From NCBI GenBank assembly GCA_017654735.1, contig JADPYG010000002.1:62001-126000 (forward strand): a DNA stretch of 64,000 bases, read 5' to 3'. Both the position numbers and the translations under genes were made by a program. This DNA comes from Vishniacozyma victoriae. Taxonomy: Eukaryota; Basidiomycota; Tremellomycetes; Tremellales; Bulleribasidiaceae. Below are positions 46,389-58,433 of the stretch, piece after piece (the stretch's first letter is position 1; each line of letters starts with the position of its first letter). The notes beneath the pieces were generated by a model. It saw only the letters and a program-made list of their open reading frames with translations. It was not told where the DNA came from and searched no databases.

Positions 46389-48302
46389 TCAACCACGCCC
46401 CTCCGCCCTGAGCTTATCATCCACCGGGTCCATCGCCTGTCGAGTCTCTTCCATCTGGGCGGAGATACGTGCCCGCTCCGTATCTGCTTCGAACGGCGTA
46501 TTCCACCCACAAGCGCATTTATGCCAAAGACTCGAACCAAGCGGGAATGTCGTTCTGCCGCAATGCGGACAGACTTGTGGGTCATGTACGCTTTTTAAAT
46601 GTGGTTCGACGGTGGTCGGACATGTTTTGCAGTAGCCCGCATACGATCGGGAGGCACATAGGGGACATTGCTCGTTTGGCTTTTCATTCTTGAATAGCGC
46701 CGAGGAGGATGTATCCGGATCTACGAAGGCGTCAGCTCTCATTCACGTGAACAGGATTAGGGTTAGACTTACATGTTGGCGGATCGAGGATCGAAGGGAT
46801 GAATGTGCACTGATTTCATCAGAATATCGTCTGAATGAATAAGGTGTACACTTACATGAGGTAAATGAACACGCCTTGCTATTCTGACAAGACGCAGAGT
46901 GCCTGAACCTGGAGGAGATAGTGGACGACCTGCTTCGTCCTCGCCAAACACTGATACCAGAATCTGGACTACCAGAGCGTGGGATGTTCGAATAGGAGAA
47001 TCTATCCTGAATCATCAGCTTACTTCAATGCGGTCCGATACTGAGCTACACACATAGACGGAGTTGATGGCCGAGCATGCAGATCGTTCGGTAGTCTACC
47101 AATTTGGTCGATTTGGAAGGTATCGATATCGCTCCCACCGACGTCCGTACCTGACCACAATGCTTGATTGATGGCAAGTCTTGCCTGTGCCCTCGGAGGT
47201 CGAGTACCATGTTCCAGAACCTTGAATATCTCCGTCGTATTGTTTGTCCTATTATCCCGAGGCGAGGTATACGTTGTTTTCTGCTCTAGATTTACTTGAT
47301 AGTGATAGATAGTAGTCTTTGAAGACAGGTTTGATAATGTACAGCGAAATCTGACTTGCGCAGCGATCGTGAACTGTACTGCTGTTATTATAGTCAAAGG
47401 CGGTGATGGGAATCTGAGACTCACCACATCCGAAATCATTTGTAATTCATTGATACCTATCCCTGGGACATGTGCTGATGATATATCCTCCAACTTTGTA
47501 TAGCCTCCATCTCGATTTGAATTATACCGAACTCGTACTCTTCGGGACGTCGTGACTGTATCCTGAAGCGTCGTTGTGGGTCGAGTGGTCTTCCCGTCGG
47601 CTATAGATACTGTGCCTGAGCTCGACCTGCTTGTAATTCGTCCGGGATCGGCTTTAGGCGAGTCTGGGGTGATACTGTCAGACGTGTTGAGAGAAGTCGA
47701 GGATCCGGGTGAGGATGTGGGACTGAATTTCGAACTACTATGGGTGCTTGGGGCTGGCAAAGCGCCAGCTGGTTCTAAACCTGATATCTCGGCGTATATA
47801 TCCTGCTTGATCCTTCCAGGACACGACTTGAAACCGTCATGAGGGGCGATATCACCAGGTATGATTATTGAGAATTGAAATCTATTCAATCAGTCAAGAC
47901 ATCTTGAAACGACTGGACGTACCTTTGAGTCCCGACCTCCAGGTACGTATACTCTCCCCCATCTTCCCAGTCGCTCAGTTCTGCCTCCGTATCGTAAAGC
48001 GTGTCTTCCTCCTCTGGTCCTTCACCTACACCTCTGAGGGTCAGAACCGAGCGAAATCCAATCTTTATCGAGCGACATCGGAGTCTACCCAATGGCTGAG
48101 GGATGAAGATCTCCAATACCCCAGTTAAGACGTAATCTTGTCTAGGCTCGTTCTCTAGTAGGGACGGCTCGATCATGCGTATGGACCCATAGCCCGGTAA
48201 ATGAATAGTGAGAATTGGCTGAAGACTCTTGATAGCCTCATTCTGAGATGTTCGAGATGCATCGGAAGGGCGAAGGCGGAACAAATCGCGGATGGTGTCC
48301 AT
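46389..48302 (-). CDS. Arrestin-related trafficking adaptor with C-terminal zinc ribbon
   Basis: Five exons (47923-48302, 47054-47881, 46856-47006, 46773-46809, 46389-46720) sum to 575 residues. The N-terminal arrestin lobe includes LTGVLEIFIPQPLGRLRCRS and FSIIIPGDIAPHDGF; the C-terminal lobe includes VQFTIAAQVRFRCTLSNLS and RTSHALVVQILVSVFGEDE. The sequence then reads LDPPTYPD: PPTY is a PPxY motif, the docking site for WW domains of Rsp5/Nedd4 ubiquitin ligases, and its last codon is split by an intron. Unusually, an about 110-residue zinc ribbon follows with CPLC, CKTC, CPHC and CAC pairs. ART proteins recruit Rsp5 to plasma-membrane transporters; the ribbon might add ligand or RNA/protein binding (inference). 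Exons 3-5 each fit only one frame. Confidence 0.8.
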
Positions 48303-48927
48303 CCTTTCGTAGCGGGATCAGGGATGAGAGTGATCGAAGCAAGCATGGGAGTGGATTTATATATCTGATAGATGTTTGGTCGTACCGGACCCCGACGCGG
48401 GTCGGGTTAATGATGCAAATTGTCACGAAAGCTATTTCATGCCTCTTCCACCAAGTTATAAAGATAACGACTGATGATGTTGATTTCACAAGTCGATATG
48501 GCAGACCAATATTTAATTCAAAGATGGCCGAACGGACAACTTTGGCCGGGGTCAAGGGGTCAAGTGACACTCATCTTGCCTCCGGCGGTGTCCCCTTGAA
48601 ACATTCAAGTTGCTTACGATACTCATTTATCCACCTCGTTTCAAGTTGTTCCTCTGGCTATAGTCAAGCCAATCGATTGGGGAGAGAGAGGGAGAGACGA
48701 TCGATGGTAATAAGGGGAAAAGGTGACATCAACGGTAGTTAAGCAACGGCACCCCTTTCTTGGTACTTGATTGCGTTCAGGGGTATAAGCCTTTGACGGG
48801 ATGGATTGAAAAACCGAGTCTTGGTCTGGAACAAAGGTATAAGGATAGCCCAATCTGACTATCATTACTACTTCTCATCGCTTATTAACCACACTCTTTA
48901 CCACTTCTCTCCATCATCTTGGCCAGG
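48303..48927. promoter_or_regulatory. Divergent promoter region, arrestin-like gene and cutinase
   Basis: About 625 bp with no credible gene; the 164-codon plus ORF 48248-48742 is largely antisense to the arrestin first exon and upstream DNA. C/T-rich segment before the cutinase start at 48928. Confidence 0.4.
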
Positions 48928-50171
48928 ATGCTCCAACTCATCAATATCCTACCCCTTCTCTCCCTCCTGCACTTCGTCAACGCTGCCCCCGCCCCATCCC
49001 TCCTTCAAAGACAGAATACTGGATGTTCTGCGTATACCATCATCAATACTCGAGGAACTACCGAACCTCAAGCCGAATCATCAGGGTTCATCACCATGAA
49101 CAAAGCTATCCGATCCGCCATCCCAGGTATTGAGACCTACAATACCGTCTATCCCGCCGATTCTTCCCAAACTTCAAGTGTAGGTACGGACGATATCATA
49201 TCACACATCACCTCTGTCTTATCGAGTGATCCAGGACATTGTTTCGTCCTAGAGGGATATTCGCAAGGTGCTAAATCGACTGTTCAAGCTATGCCTAAAC
49301 TGACTGGGGAGATGTTTGATGCTGTTAAAGCTGTTTTCTTAATTGGGAACCCGTATCATAAAGCCGGACTTGCTTGTAATGTTGATATTGAGGGTGGAGG
49401 GAGTACGTTGGATGTAGATGGGAAATCGTTGACTGCGGATAATGCTATTCCGGACAATTGGGTCGAGAAAACAATGGATGTTTGTAACAAGGTATGACTC
49501 CTTTGTCTTTCATATCTGTTTGAGGAAATCAGTCTGATAATCAGGGCGATGGAGTTTGCGATACTACCAACGGTCAAAAAGAAATCACGGATGAACATAC
49601 CGCTTACCAAGGGAATACCAAAATGCAAAATCTAGGTGCCGATTTCGTTATCAAAGCTTTCAACGCAGGATCGGCCCCAGCGGCTTCTTCTGGTGGTGCA
49701 GATGAATCAACTTCAGCAGCTATCGATGTGAATAGTACCACCGAGTCAGTACCGCCCATTTCCTCGATTGGACCAGTAGCTTACACCGTCCCTCATCCCA
49801 GTTCGGTCGAATCAAGCTCTTCCATAAGCGCTTCTTCGAGTTCGATCGAGTCTCTTCCATCCCCAGGCTCCGATTCAACCCCTGCTCCAACCTCCGAGCC
49901 ACTTCCCGCTCCATCGCCCGAATCGCCTCCAGCTCCCACCTCTGAGGCCGAACCAATTCCGACCTCCGTGTTGGCTGTGGCCGAATCACGCCCAGCCGCA
50001 CCTTCCGCTCCAAGTTCAGACTTGCCATCGGCTTCCTCCAATATTGTCGATATTCCCGAGTCTCCTTCGAGTCAGCCAGCTGGTCCTCCTCGTACCAGGT
50101 GCCAGTGAGTCATTTCCCCACTTCTTGTCTTGAGCTGATTGGTCAGTAGGCCAAGGCCGAGCCGGGCTTAG
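48928..50171 (+). CDS. Secreted cutinase-family esterase with Ser/Pro/Glu-rich tail
   Basis: Exon 1 is 48928-49491 and exon 2 starts at 49545. Signal peptide MLQLINILPLLSLLHFVNA, then a cutinase domain: YTIINTRGTTEPQAESSGF, nucleophile in LEGYSQGAKSTVQ, GNPYHKAGLACNVD, and DGVCDTTNGQKEITDEHTAY containing the acid and His of the triad and a disulphide Cys. A tail of about 140 residues of Ser/Pro/Ala/Glu follows (49680-50090), as in wall-attached enzymes. The frame stops at 50108, but a GTGAGT donor at 50105 and a branch-site-containing acceptor at 50146 suggest a third exon (50147-50171) ending RPRPSRA. Likely hydrolyses ester polymers outside the cell. Confidence 0.85.
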
Positions 50172-50680
50172 TTGAACGGGAATGGAGCTAGTCGTAGACA
50201 GAGATTGTGGTAGGTAGAGGTGTAGATAGGTTAGAGCATCATATGAGCTGGTCTCATAAATCTTACCATCAATTACATCGAAGGACCAGCATTGATAGTT
50301 GTACTGTCATGAGCCATGTTGATTCGAGTACCGTACAATTACTGCATGGTGTAAGATATTCCGTATGCCGAGAAGACGCGGGTAAGTCTAGAGTGACTTT
50401 TCGAACGTGTACCATATATTATCTATTGTTCTTTTATACCATTACTCACACTCATTCAGTAGCATACATATACCTGCCTTACCAACTGCTCGACAATACT
50501 GGACACCCCTCCAACCCCTACATCAGCTTCGGTAAGCAAAGGATCTCATACGTCACGTATCAACTGTCCTTTGAAAGGACGTTCATCAATCAAGTCGCGT
50601 CTCAGCCCCACCACTCTTCTGTTCGACATTACTTCATGACCTCGTCACTCGTCTAGAATACTATCATACACGCCGCACCG
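50172..50680. other. Intergenic, about 0.5 kb
   Basis: 3' region of the cutinase and promoter of the zinc transporter. The 149-codon plus ORF 50207-50656 has no domain and is probably chance. Confidence 0.45.
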
Positions 50681-53149
50681 ATGTCTTTCCCATCCCCCAC
50701 ATCTTCTGATACTACCGATACGCTCCCTACCCCATCACTACCTTCTGCATTCACATCGCGTGCGACTATCATATCACCAACTCTCGCGTCAGGACCAGGA
50801 GAAATGACGCCGCCTTCTGAGGATAATGGACGCGCATATGATCATCATCATCGACATGAGGAAGAAAGGGAAGAGGAGAAGAAGGAAAATGGAGCAGGAT
50901 TAGGAATGGGGATGGTACCGAGTATCAATGTCGAGATGGACGAGACACCGACACGACCCCGACGTATACCTACTCACCGAACACCTATCCCAGGGGGAGG
51001 TCTCAACATCCGTGGCCTGACTCTACCTACCGCTGGGAAAATTTCGCCGGACCTAAGTGAGAATGAGGACAAGGAGGATGAACGCGATAGCCTAGCCGAT
51101 TTAGCTCCATCACCAAGAGTAGCAGCATTCAAAGCTGCTCTCTCTGGCCCATCCCCCGAAATACCAATGTCACCAGCATGGCAATCGTTCGAAGCTTCTC
51201 CATCTATGCGACAGAATGCAGCTTCCCCACCTGGGGTATCAGTACCCTCACCACTTGGTCCTCGACGCTTTGACCCAACCCCAACACATGGACTTCACGC
51301 TAGGAATTTATCACTCTACTTCCCTTCGCCCGGTGCGAAAGCTAGTGGAGGTGTGAAAGGGGATATATTTCGCAATGATGGAAATGGAGAGGGATCTGAG
51401 AATGTCTTGCCGGCTGGGGAAGATCGGAAGGTGTTTGGTGGGAAAGGAGGGTGGAGCTTTGGAGAGCAGAATATCGACGGGCAGGCTTTATCGCCCGAGC
51501 AAGCGAAAAGAGGAAAGCGTCGTGGGCATCATGTGAGTCATATCTCCCAGTCCCCATATTTCTCCCCTAGTCTTAAAAGACGACCAAAAGCTAATCGGTA
51601 GCATAAACATTCGCTATCCCACAACTTCTTCTCATTCCTTGATCCGACCGTCACCAACCCATCTCTTGCCCCTTCCTCTCCAAGCCCACGTATACCTTCA
51701 CCAGCAGCCACCTCGTCACAATTCCCAACATCAGTCCCAATCCCATTCCAGAATTCATCAACATCCCTCCTCGGATCCGCCTCATCCGAATCATCACCTA
51801 GTCGCCGTATAGACCCCCGAACTCAGCTCTACGTATCTGTGGCAGTGATTGAGTTCCTGATAGGAGCTGGATTATGGATAGAGGGACAGTTGAGCGGATG
51901 GAGATGTTTAGCTGGAGTTGGGTATTTGAGCGTGTTTGATGCTGCTGGTGTTGCTATTCGGACGATGGGCGATGGTGATAATCAGAGAAGTACGCGGCGG
52001 CCTTATGGGTGAGTTAATTTGTCTCCTCTTGATGATATGCGCTGATAAACCAGGAATGCTAGGTTCATGACCTTACTCTACTTTGCTCAATCGCTATTCT
52101 TGGTATTTGCCTCGGTGTATATCGCAAAGGAATCAATCGAAACGGTCCTGCTGGGAGAGGGAGCTCATTCTCATGGAGGAGGTGGGGGACATGGTCATGG
52201 AGCTGAGCGAGAGCATGGTCACGATCACGAGGGGGAAGCGGAGGAACGGTACGTCCAGTGTCAGAGATGAGATCCGAGCTGATGGGCAGGTCATTACCCC
52301 TTCTCCTACTAGCTGCCGCTATTGGCACATCATTATTCTCCGGTATCGCTCTTCTCAATCACTCGAAGCTTGTCGAATGTGAGTATCACTCTTACTGTCT
52401 GGAATGAAGCTCATGCCCCAGCTGTCGGTTCTTTGTTTATGCCCTCTGCTCTGGTTAAATCACGTATATCGAAACAACTTTCAATATTACGGAATCCTTT
52501 CACCATGACGATAGCCGGTGCCAGTGCTGCCATCTTGTTCGGCTCAATGCTTATCGCACCGTAAGTACCTCTCCACCCTCCGCGGACAAAGCTGATCAAC
52601 AGAACATCCCTCCATATCCTCGACTCATCCCTCTCCCTTCTGCTTACACTCGCTACCTCTGCTCTCGCATACCCTACAACACGATCATTCGCAATGGTCC
52701 TACTCCAAACTGCCCCATCACCTTCTTCAACCCAAATGCAATCCCTCCGACAATCTCTACGGTCAATATCGGATGATCGCCGTATACTAGGAATAGGAAG
52801 TACAAGAGTCTGGATGATTGATTCAACCTCTTCCGAACCCACCTCCAATTACAACTCGAGCTCGAGTAAATCAAGATCAAACTCAATGACCAATACAGTA
52901 TCGATAGATGAATCGCCCCCTTCGAGTCCGGATCAATCGTCATTCAGGAGAAAGAGTAGTACAGGGGGATCAATGATGGGGAATACGAAATTGAGTGTGA
53001 GCGTCGTTGTTCATGTTAATGATAATGTTGGAGATGGGGATATTTTAGATGTTACGAAATATGTTTGGAATAGGGTTTCGGCTGCTGTTGGAGAAGGGGA
53101 GGTGGGGATTGCTGTAAAGAGGGGATGGGAGGGGATGGAGGTTTCATGA
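50681..53149 (+). CDS. ZRG17: Zrg17-like cation diffusion facilitator (ER zinc transporter)
   Basis: Six exons (50681-51532, 51602-52008, 52054-52248, 52290-52378, 52410-52560, 52603-53149) sum to 746 residues. The first about 370 residues are Ser/Pro-rich cytosolic sequence (RRIPTHRTPIPGGGLNIRG). The CDF core begins TQLYVSVAVIEFLIGAGLW, then RFMTLLYFAQSLFLVFASVYIAKES, a His-rich loop (HSHGGGGGHGHG, then HGHDHEG), and further TMs (LPLLLLAAAIGTSLFSGIALL; PFTMTIAGASAAILFGSML). Yeast Zrg17 pairs with Msc2 to move zinc into the ER. The metal-binding HxxxD pattern of TM2/TM5 in active CDFs is not evident, as expected for the Zrg17 partner subunit. Confidence 0.83.
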
Positions 53150-53360
53150 GCATTCACATAGTGGTCACAAAAACCTCCTTGAAGGAGACGGTGTAGCAAC
53201 GATGCCCTGACGAAAAACTTGTACACGAAATAGGGGAATGGATCGAGTTGCATGTCATGTTGATACTGATGCGGAAGGGGTTTCTGATCAACGCTCACTC
53301 CTCTCAATCTCTCTCAGACGACGAAACATTATTTGCCAGGACATGGACCCTAGGTAGGGG

Positions 53361-53843
53361 TCAGAAATGTGCGTGTGTGCGCGTGAATGAACGTACGGGG
53401 ATCATCTCGGCGGATTTGGCCAGAACGTCGAGGTGATGGATGTCGTAGAGAGCCTTTGTTTCAGGGTCATCAAAGTCTGATTGAGTCGTAAGCAACAGCA
53501 AGCCAGATTACGTTGAGGAACTCACACAATATCTTCCACTCGTAAGTAGACTGAGCATCCTGCTCTTTACAGCCGGACTCCTTGTACTGGTGAAGACAAA
53601 AAGCCTTGACATTGTCTTCCAAGGCAAACTCGGCGATGATTGTACTGATGTTGCTGTCGACACTTCGATTGGGAGGGATATAGTCAGACTTGGTGTGGTA
53701 TTGTTCTAAGTCATCATTACAATGTACTGCAACATCTTGATTTGGAAAGATGACTAACCAGGATCAAAATCGAACATCGAGGTGACGGCTTGGGCTCCGG
53801 TTGCGAATAGGCCGGCAGAGATTACGGCTTGAATGACTTTCAT
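53361..53843 (-). CDS. Array member A: small secreted protein with Cys-x8-Cys core
   Basis: Three exons (53759-53843, 53526-53705, 53361-53476), 126 residues. Signal peptide MKVIQAVISAGLFATGAQA, then SMFDFDPEQ with a phase-1 intron inside the PE codons, exactly as in member B. Core AFCLHQYKESGC, then STYEWKI. The second intron is again phase 1. The last exon is longer than in members D, E and G and lacks a third intron. Function unknown; likely secreted. The first donor is GTTAGT. Confidence 0.7.
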
Positions 53844-54590
53844 GTTAAGATTGCAATTGTATAGTAATTATTACTGTCAAACTGATTGATGTACTGTGAT
53901 GTTCTTGTGAACTCCTGTCCCGTACACAGTACTCGTATATGATACTTAGAAGAAGATGCAATACCAGACTGGAACACAAGTTGGTCACTTACTCCTCGAT
54001 TGCCGGCTTGATTGATTGGAGGGCCAGGGGAGATGACTTGGTTCCTTTGAAATGACCAGCAGATCTTGGGGATGATGCGTTGACAGACAATCTGTGAAAG
54101 GTCACAGCTGCTGTGACAGTTATCACCAGTCAATCGACGGGGGGAGACCTGTCGCTCTTGTTTCATCAATTTGCCACGCTGCGGTGATAGATGCTCAGCC
54201 GGGTATGATACAAGGGCTCTCGGGTGAGAAGCAACGGAGTCAAGGGTCTCATGCTATAAAGGAAGAACCGCTCCAATCCAACAATGCAGGCAAGTATATG
54301 CGTGACGCTGTTTCCACAATGCAATCTCAGTAGATTTCATGTAATTTGCTGTCTAGCCATCCCTTATCCTGCTTCCTCCTCCAATTTAATGCATGTGTAC
54401 TTGACAGGCAGCATGGCTAGACTAGGGTTTGGGACAGGGTCCCTTTATCCTCAGTGAAGTCAATAGACAGCAGACAAACCACTCACCAAGATCACCTTAG
54501 CAGACCTAGCCAAGGTCGTCAGGTTATGCTCTGCCGGAGATCCAAATCTAGATTCCTCAACCGCTAATTACATCAACCAGAACCAGGTGG
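53844..54590. other. Intergenic between array members A and B
   Basis: About 750 bp. A 109-codon minus ORF (53840-54169) is upstream of A's start and unsupported. No further copy of the C-x8-C core found here. Confidence 0.4.
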
Positions 54591-54998
54591 TTATTGAAAT
54601 GACACACAAGTACTTGAGCTAGTCCAGTTGTATAGGGTTTCCAGGTACTGGTCAAGGCACTCGGCACCATTATATCCCATTACGCAAAATGTTGAGTTGT
54701 AGTCCCCGTAATAGAATCGACCCCAGATTTGCTTCACCCCATCAATTTTGAATTGAACTTGGCTGTTCACGAGGTTACTGCTGACGCAAGTATTTGTGGG
54801 TACTAGGTTGGTACCGAAGCCGTAATCGAAGCTGGTGCGGTGCGCAAACAAAGAACTGTTGGTAAATTCTGAGTCATGTAGTGAGCCCTAGACAGCTCTT
54901 CAGGTGGACTGACCGGGATAAAAGCCAAACACGGAGTCGGCAGCTCTGCCCAGAGTTCCTAATGCCACCGTAAATGCAAAGAATCCAATATGTTTCAT
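54591..54998 (-). CDS. Array member B: small secreted protein with Cys-x8-Cys core
   Basis: Two exons: 54914-54998 and one ending at 54591. MKHIGFFAFTVALGTLGRAA is the signal peptide, then SVFGFYPEF with a phase-1 intron at the same place as in A (donor GTCAGT). Core TFCVMGYNGAEC matches the family spacing, and LYNWTSSSTC follows. Three extra cysteines (NTCVSS, STCVS). About 120 residues; probable N-glycosylation at NST and NWT. Function unknown. Confidence 0.65.
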
Positions 54999-55530
54999 TC
55001 TTGGCCGCTGGATTTTTGTTTTAGTATAACGATGAATACCGATCGAGTGACGAGGAATCCATTCCCTCAATGCATTGCTTCAAGCTGAAACATTTGGTCA
55101 AAACATCAATCTCTCAGACCCCCTGATCGACAGTCCAGGCAAAGGAGACCTTGCCGGGCAACACTCAGCAAAGCTGTGAGGAGCGTTGCAACAAGCAGCT
55201 CAGCCACCGATCAGCAAACTGAAAGTTGCGTAATCGTGATGCCATAGATCAGCTGCGCTACGATGTTATGCGAACAGGAGTGAGAAGACTTCTTCGCATG
55301 GGTTTGCAAGTGGCGTCTACTTGCTCGGCGGACAGATAATAGCGTGTTGAAGTTCCGTTCATGCGTTGACGCTCTCCCTCTATACATCCAGATGCAACTT
55401 CCTCAGCCAACATCGGTAATTGATGGGTGACTCAGCAGGGTCACGCATTTGTCTTTGTATATACCCTCTGCAATCTGCCGGGACCATCCAGACCCAGGAA
55501 GCGGGGATGGACAAGCCGAGACCATCATAG

Positions 55531-55728
55531 CTATTCACCTAGGTCTTGTTTGAGCTGGACAAGGCGCGCTGACTGATCATGGCAATAATGCTGGTCAAAG
55601 CCCCCGGCAAAGCAAATATGCGGTCTCTGCTTAGATCTTGCCAAGCGACTCAATGCCATTGGTACCAAATCTCTTCCCATGTTGCCCCTCACGATCACGA
55701 GAGACCCTAGGTCGAACCAATGCGTCAT
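55531..55728 (-). pseudogene. Possible decayed array member
   Basis: A 65-codon minus frame holds HICFAGGFDQHYC, similar to the family core but with nine instead of eight residues between the cysteines. No signal-peptide exon could be found upstream, where the glycosyltransferase promoter lies. I report it as a possible remnant only. The rest of 54999-56040 holds no gene I can support. Confidence 0.25.
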
Positions 55729-56040
55729 TCTCCTGATGATGACCCTAAAATCCCCGTAAGCTGGTTATTTCAGGGGTCTTGGCGCATTCCGCTGGAATCC
55801 CGCGGAAGCACACAAATTCCAGATCTGTGAAAGGTTCCGATCAGGCCCTGATGGATGCAAACGCCTCAGGCGACCACCCCAGCCACCCTCCATCATAAGC
55901 CGGGTACGTATTGGAATATTACGTTGCATTGTTATGTTACACTTGAAAACCTGCGTGTCTCCAGATCGCTGCATATCCAATGGGTATATTATATCGAGTC
56001 TCAACAATGGCAAACACCATGTCTTCTCCCTCTCGTCAAC

Positions 56041-57135
56041 ATGCGATCCACAATTCTCTTCGTCACCGCGGCTCTTATCACCGCGACGATATTTTTCTTG
56101 CGACACCATGTTGAGGTCTTGAGCGAGGTTGTCCGAACGTACGGTAGCTTCTATCCGTATCTCGACACACATCCAGATGTCTTGTATCGCTACTCTGAAG
56201 ACGCTCCGACCGTGCCGCTATCGATATCGACCACCGATGAATCGCTCTTGGTTCCTCGCATGATACATCAAATCCACCTCATGGAGGGAAGGACATCTGT
56301 TATAGAGAAATACGGAAAAGCGATCGAGTCTTGCCGAGAAACACATGCTGGCTGGAATTATACCATTTGGACGGACGAAACCTCGTCGGCCTTCATGCGA
56401 GACAACTATCCCACCATCTTTCCTCACTACACAAACTACAAACAAACTATTCAGCGGGCCAACATCCTTCGTTATGCGCTATTGGATCATTACGGAGGGG
56501 TCTACATCGATATGGACGTCACATGTCGACATAGTCTAGAACCATTACGGACAATCCCCTGGCTCACACCGGCTGCACATCCCGCCGGCGTCAACAACGC
56601 ATTCATCCTTTCCAGACCCCGTCATCCATTCCTCAAGACCCTACTTGCGGCTGTACCCAAGCGCGACCTATCCTGGGGTCTACCATATATCGAAAACATG
56701 CTCAGTACCGGCTGCATGTACTTTTCAAACATGTGGATGAGTCACGCTCGATCGATCGAACAATCCAATGATCTCAACGACAGGCTATACATACTGGCAA
56801 ACCAAGACGGCGATATCAATGCCCATATGCTCCGCGGCGTTGTCACTACACCTCTATTCAAACACGGCGGAGCTAGTAGCTGGCACGGCTGGGACGCCGC
56901 TGCCATCGTTCTCATTGGGAAGTACTACCCAATCATCCTACAAGGGTGCTTGGTGATGTCCCTGTTATCGATCTATGCACTTTGGCGATGTGTAGGACAG
57001 CGAAACAGGAGAAGACGCAGCTCGTGGGGATCGATGATGAAGAAGGCCGCTTCCACGGTGGATGTCAAGCATGCCAATCGGATGCCGATGGCCAAGGAGG
57101 GTGTAGGGCTTCCGGGTGTGGGTCTGAAGTGTTGA
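56041..57135 (+). CDS. Family 32 glycosyltransferase, Sur1/Csh1-like
   Basis: Intronless; 364 residues from MRSTILFVTAALITATIFFL (56041), which is the signal anchor; upstream in-frame Mets to 55855 lack support. Motifs: VPRMIHQIHLMEG, WNYTIWTDETS, RANILRYALLDHYGGVYIDMDV with the DxD sugar-nucleotide site, and GDINAHMLRG followed by SSWHGWDA. A second membrane segment sits near residue 300 (YYPIILQGCLVMSLLSIYALW), then a basic tail. This topology is that of Sur1/Csg1/Csh1, which with Csg2 makes mannosyl-inositol-phosphoceramide in the Golgi; Och1 has only the N-terminal anchor. It is the only plus-strand gene inside the secreted-protein array. Confidence 0.85.
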   Translation: MRSTILFVTAALITATIFFLRHHVEVLSEVVRTYGSFYPYLDTHPDVLYRYSEDAPTVPLSISTTDESLLVPRMIHQIHLMEGRTSVIEKYGKAIESCRETHAGWNYTIWTDETSSAFMRDNYPTIFPHYTNYKQTIQRANILRYALLDHYGGVYIDMDVTCRHSLEPLRTIPWLTPAAHPAGVNNAFILSRPRHPFLKTLLAAVPKRDLSWGLPYIENMLSTGCMYFSNMWMSHARSIEQSNDLNDRLYILANQDGDINAHMLRGVVTTPLFKHGGASSWHGWDAAAIVLIGKYYPIILQGCLVMSLLSIYALWRCVGQRNRRRRSSWGSMMKKAASTVDVKHANRMPMAKEGVGLPGVGLKC

Positions 57136-57140
57136 TGCAT

Positions 57141-57791
57141 TCATATTCTTGGGCTGAAATTTCGAATACCCTGATGCGGATGTGGTCCCAGAGCCAATGC
57201 GATTGCGATCAAGGTCGGGTCCGGGACATCTAGGTTGAGACTTATGACCGTATCTGGCGTAACATCTCCCTCGCTCAACACCGACTCATCCGTGTTGACT
57301 GCTGTGATACAATTATAGCATAACGTCGAGGACACATGAAGGGGTTTCAGCATGTACCACTTCGAGATGGCAACAATCTTCCTGATACTGGTTCTCTGCT
57401 TTTAAGTACGTCGAATGCAGCTAGCCCTACTTACCCAATGGACTAATCCCGGACCTAGGCCCATATCGCAACTCCCGTTGAGGTCTTTCATGCGACGAGA
57501 TCCAGCGCTGCGCATTAGTCCCAAGTGGAATGAATTGATTTGTAGCAAATGAAGGTCTTTATCGTTGTTTAAATCCTGTCCAAGACCGCTCAATATGGGT
57601 ATCGGGATGACAGACTGGATGAGCTGCCCGAGCGCTTCGTACCATGCCCACAATGTACAGACAGTCGTGGAATATCTATATCGCGGCGAATGATAGTCGG
57701 AAAACAGGCCGTGATAGTACACAATATGTGAGACTGATTGGCTTGGGGTGAACAAAATAGATACATACAACAGGTCATACGTCCACATCAA
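57141..57791 (-). CDS. Possible gene, unresolved (uncertain array member)
   Basis: Two open stretches (57402-57791 and 57141-57396 or so) join in frame over a GTAAGT...CAG intron, giving a frame that includes MKDLNGSCDMGLGPGLVHW and later SLNLDVPDPTLIAIALAL. No signal peptide and no [FY]-C-x8-C core are visible, and the upstream end touches member D's stop codon. It could be a decayed member, an unusual small gene, or chance. Confidence 0.25.
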
Positions 57792-58433
57792 TCACTCTTC
57801 ATCTCGAATTCCATCGGTATACCATGGTGCAATTACAGTGCTACAGGCACCCTACACAATCAGCACGATGAGGATGGTAGAGCTGTATGGAGGATGGGAT
57901 AGGATACCAAGACTCACTGCTATTACCTGTGCGGAGTTGATCTTTCCCTTGTCGTCAAGATTGAGGAAGGATCGGTCTTGCCAGTATCAGCATCAGAAAC
58001 CTGATTGGTACTGCAACTTACGATCGTACGAGACGTCCAATTCCGTCTTGGTGGTGGGCTCGCCGTTACACCAGTCTCGTGTGAATGTGAGAATACAATA
58101 CTTGTGGTTGCCTACTAGTTCGGCTCTGTGATGTATTGCCACCGATATCAAGCCGTTGAACTGCCTGCCAATGCGGTCATGGGGGTGTGCCCATGGGTAA
58201 GCGACCAAGTCGTCAGGACCAACAGGATCCCCTGTTGCATCCATGTCTGCTTTTGTAAGCACCGACCGCAAGTCACAAGGCCAGACTGTGAATTAAGACC
58301 TACGCCCATAAAAGGTGAAATGCGTTCCCAGTACCCAATCGATGGCCCCCTCAACAATGCCACCATCGACAATCTGCCCACAAGCGGTCTCAGCCATGAC
58401 GCCCATTATCACAAAAAGATGGGTCAACCTCAT
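57792..58433 (-). CDS. Array member D: small secreted protein with Cys-x8-Cys core
   Basis: Four exons (58304-58433, 58022-58249, 57927-57976, 57792-57851), phases 1,1,0, sum to 155 residues. Signal peptide MRLTHLFVIMGVMAETACG; exon 1 ends in HFTFYG and exon 2 starts PDMDATGD, like GPDGEG in F and GPDKDG in G. Core KYCILTFTRDWC, then KINSAQ before the last intron and GACSTVIAPW in the last exon. Intron 2 uses AAG at 57977 to keep the frame. Function unknown. Confidence 0.72.

Noticed and set aside
46389..46742. Zinc-ribbon protein as a separate small gene starting at 46742
   Set aside because: The arrestin exons splice into the same frame, all five exon lengths sum to a full codon number, and the junction completes PPTY.
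53840..54169. 109-codon minus ORF next to array member A
   Set aside because: Overlaps A's start codon and promoter, with no signal peptide or cysteine core.
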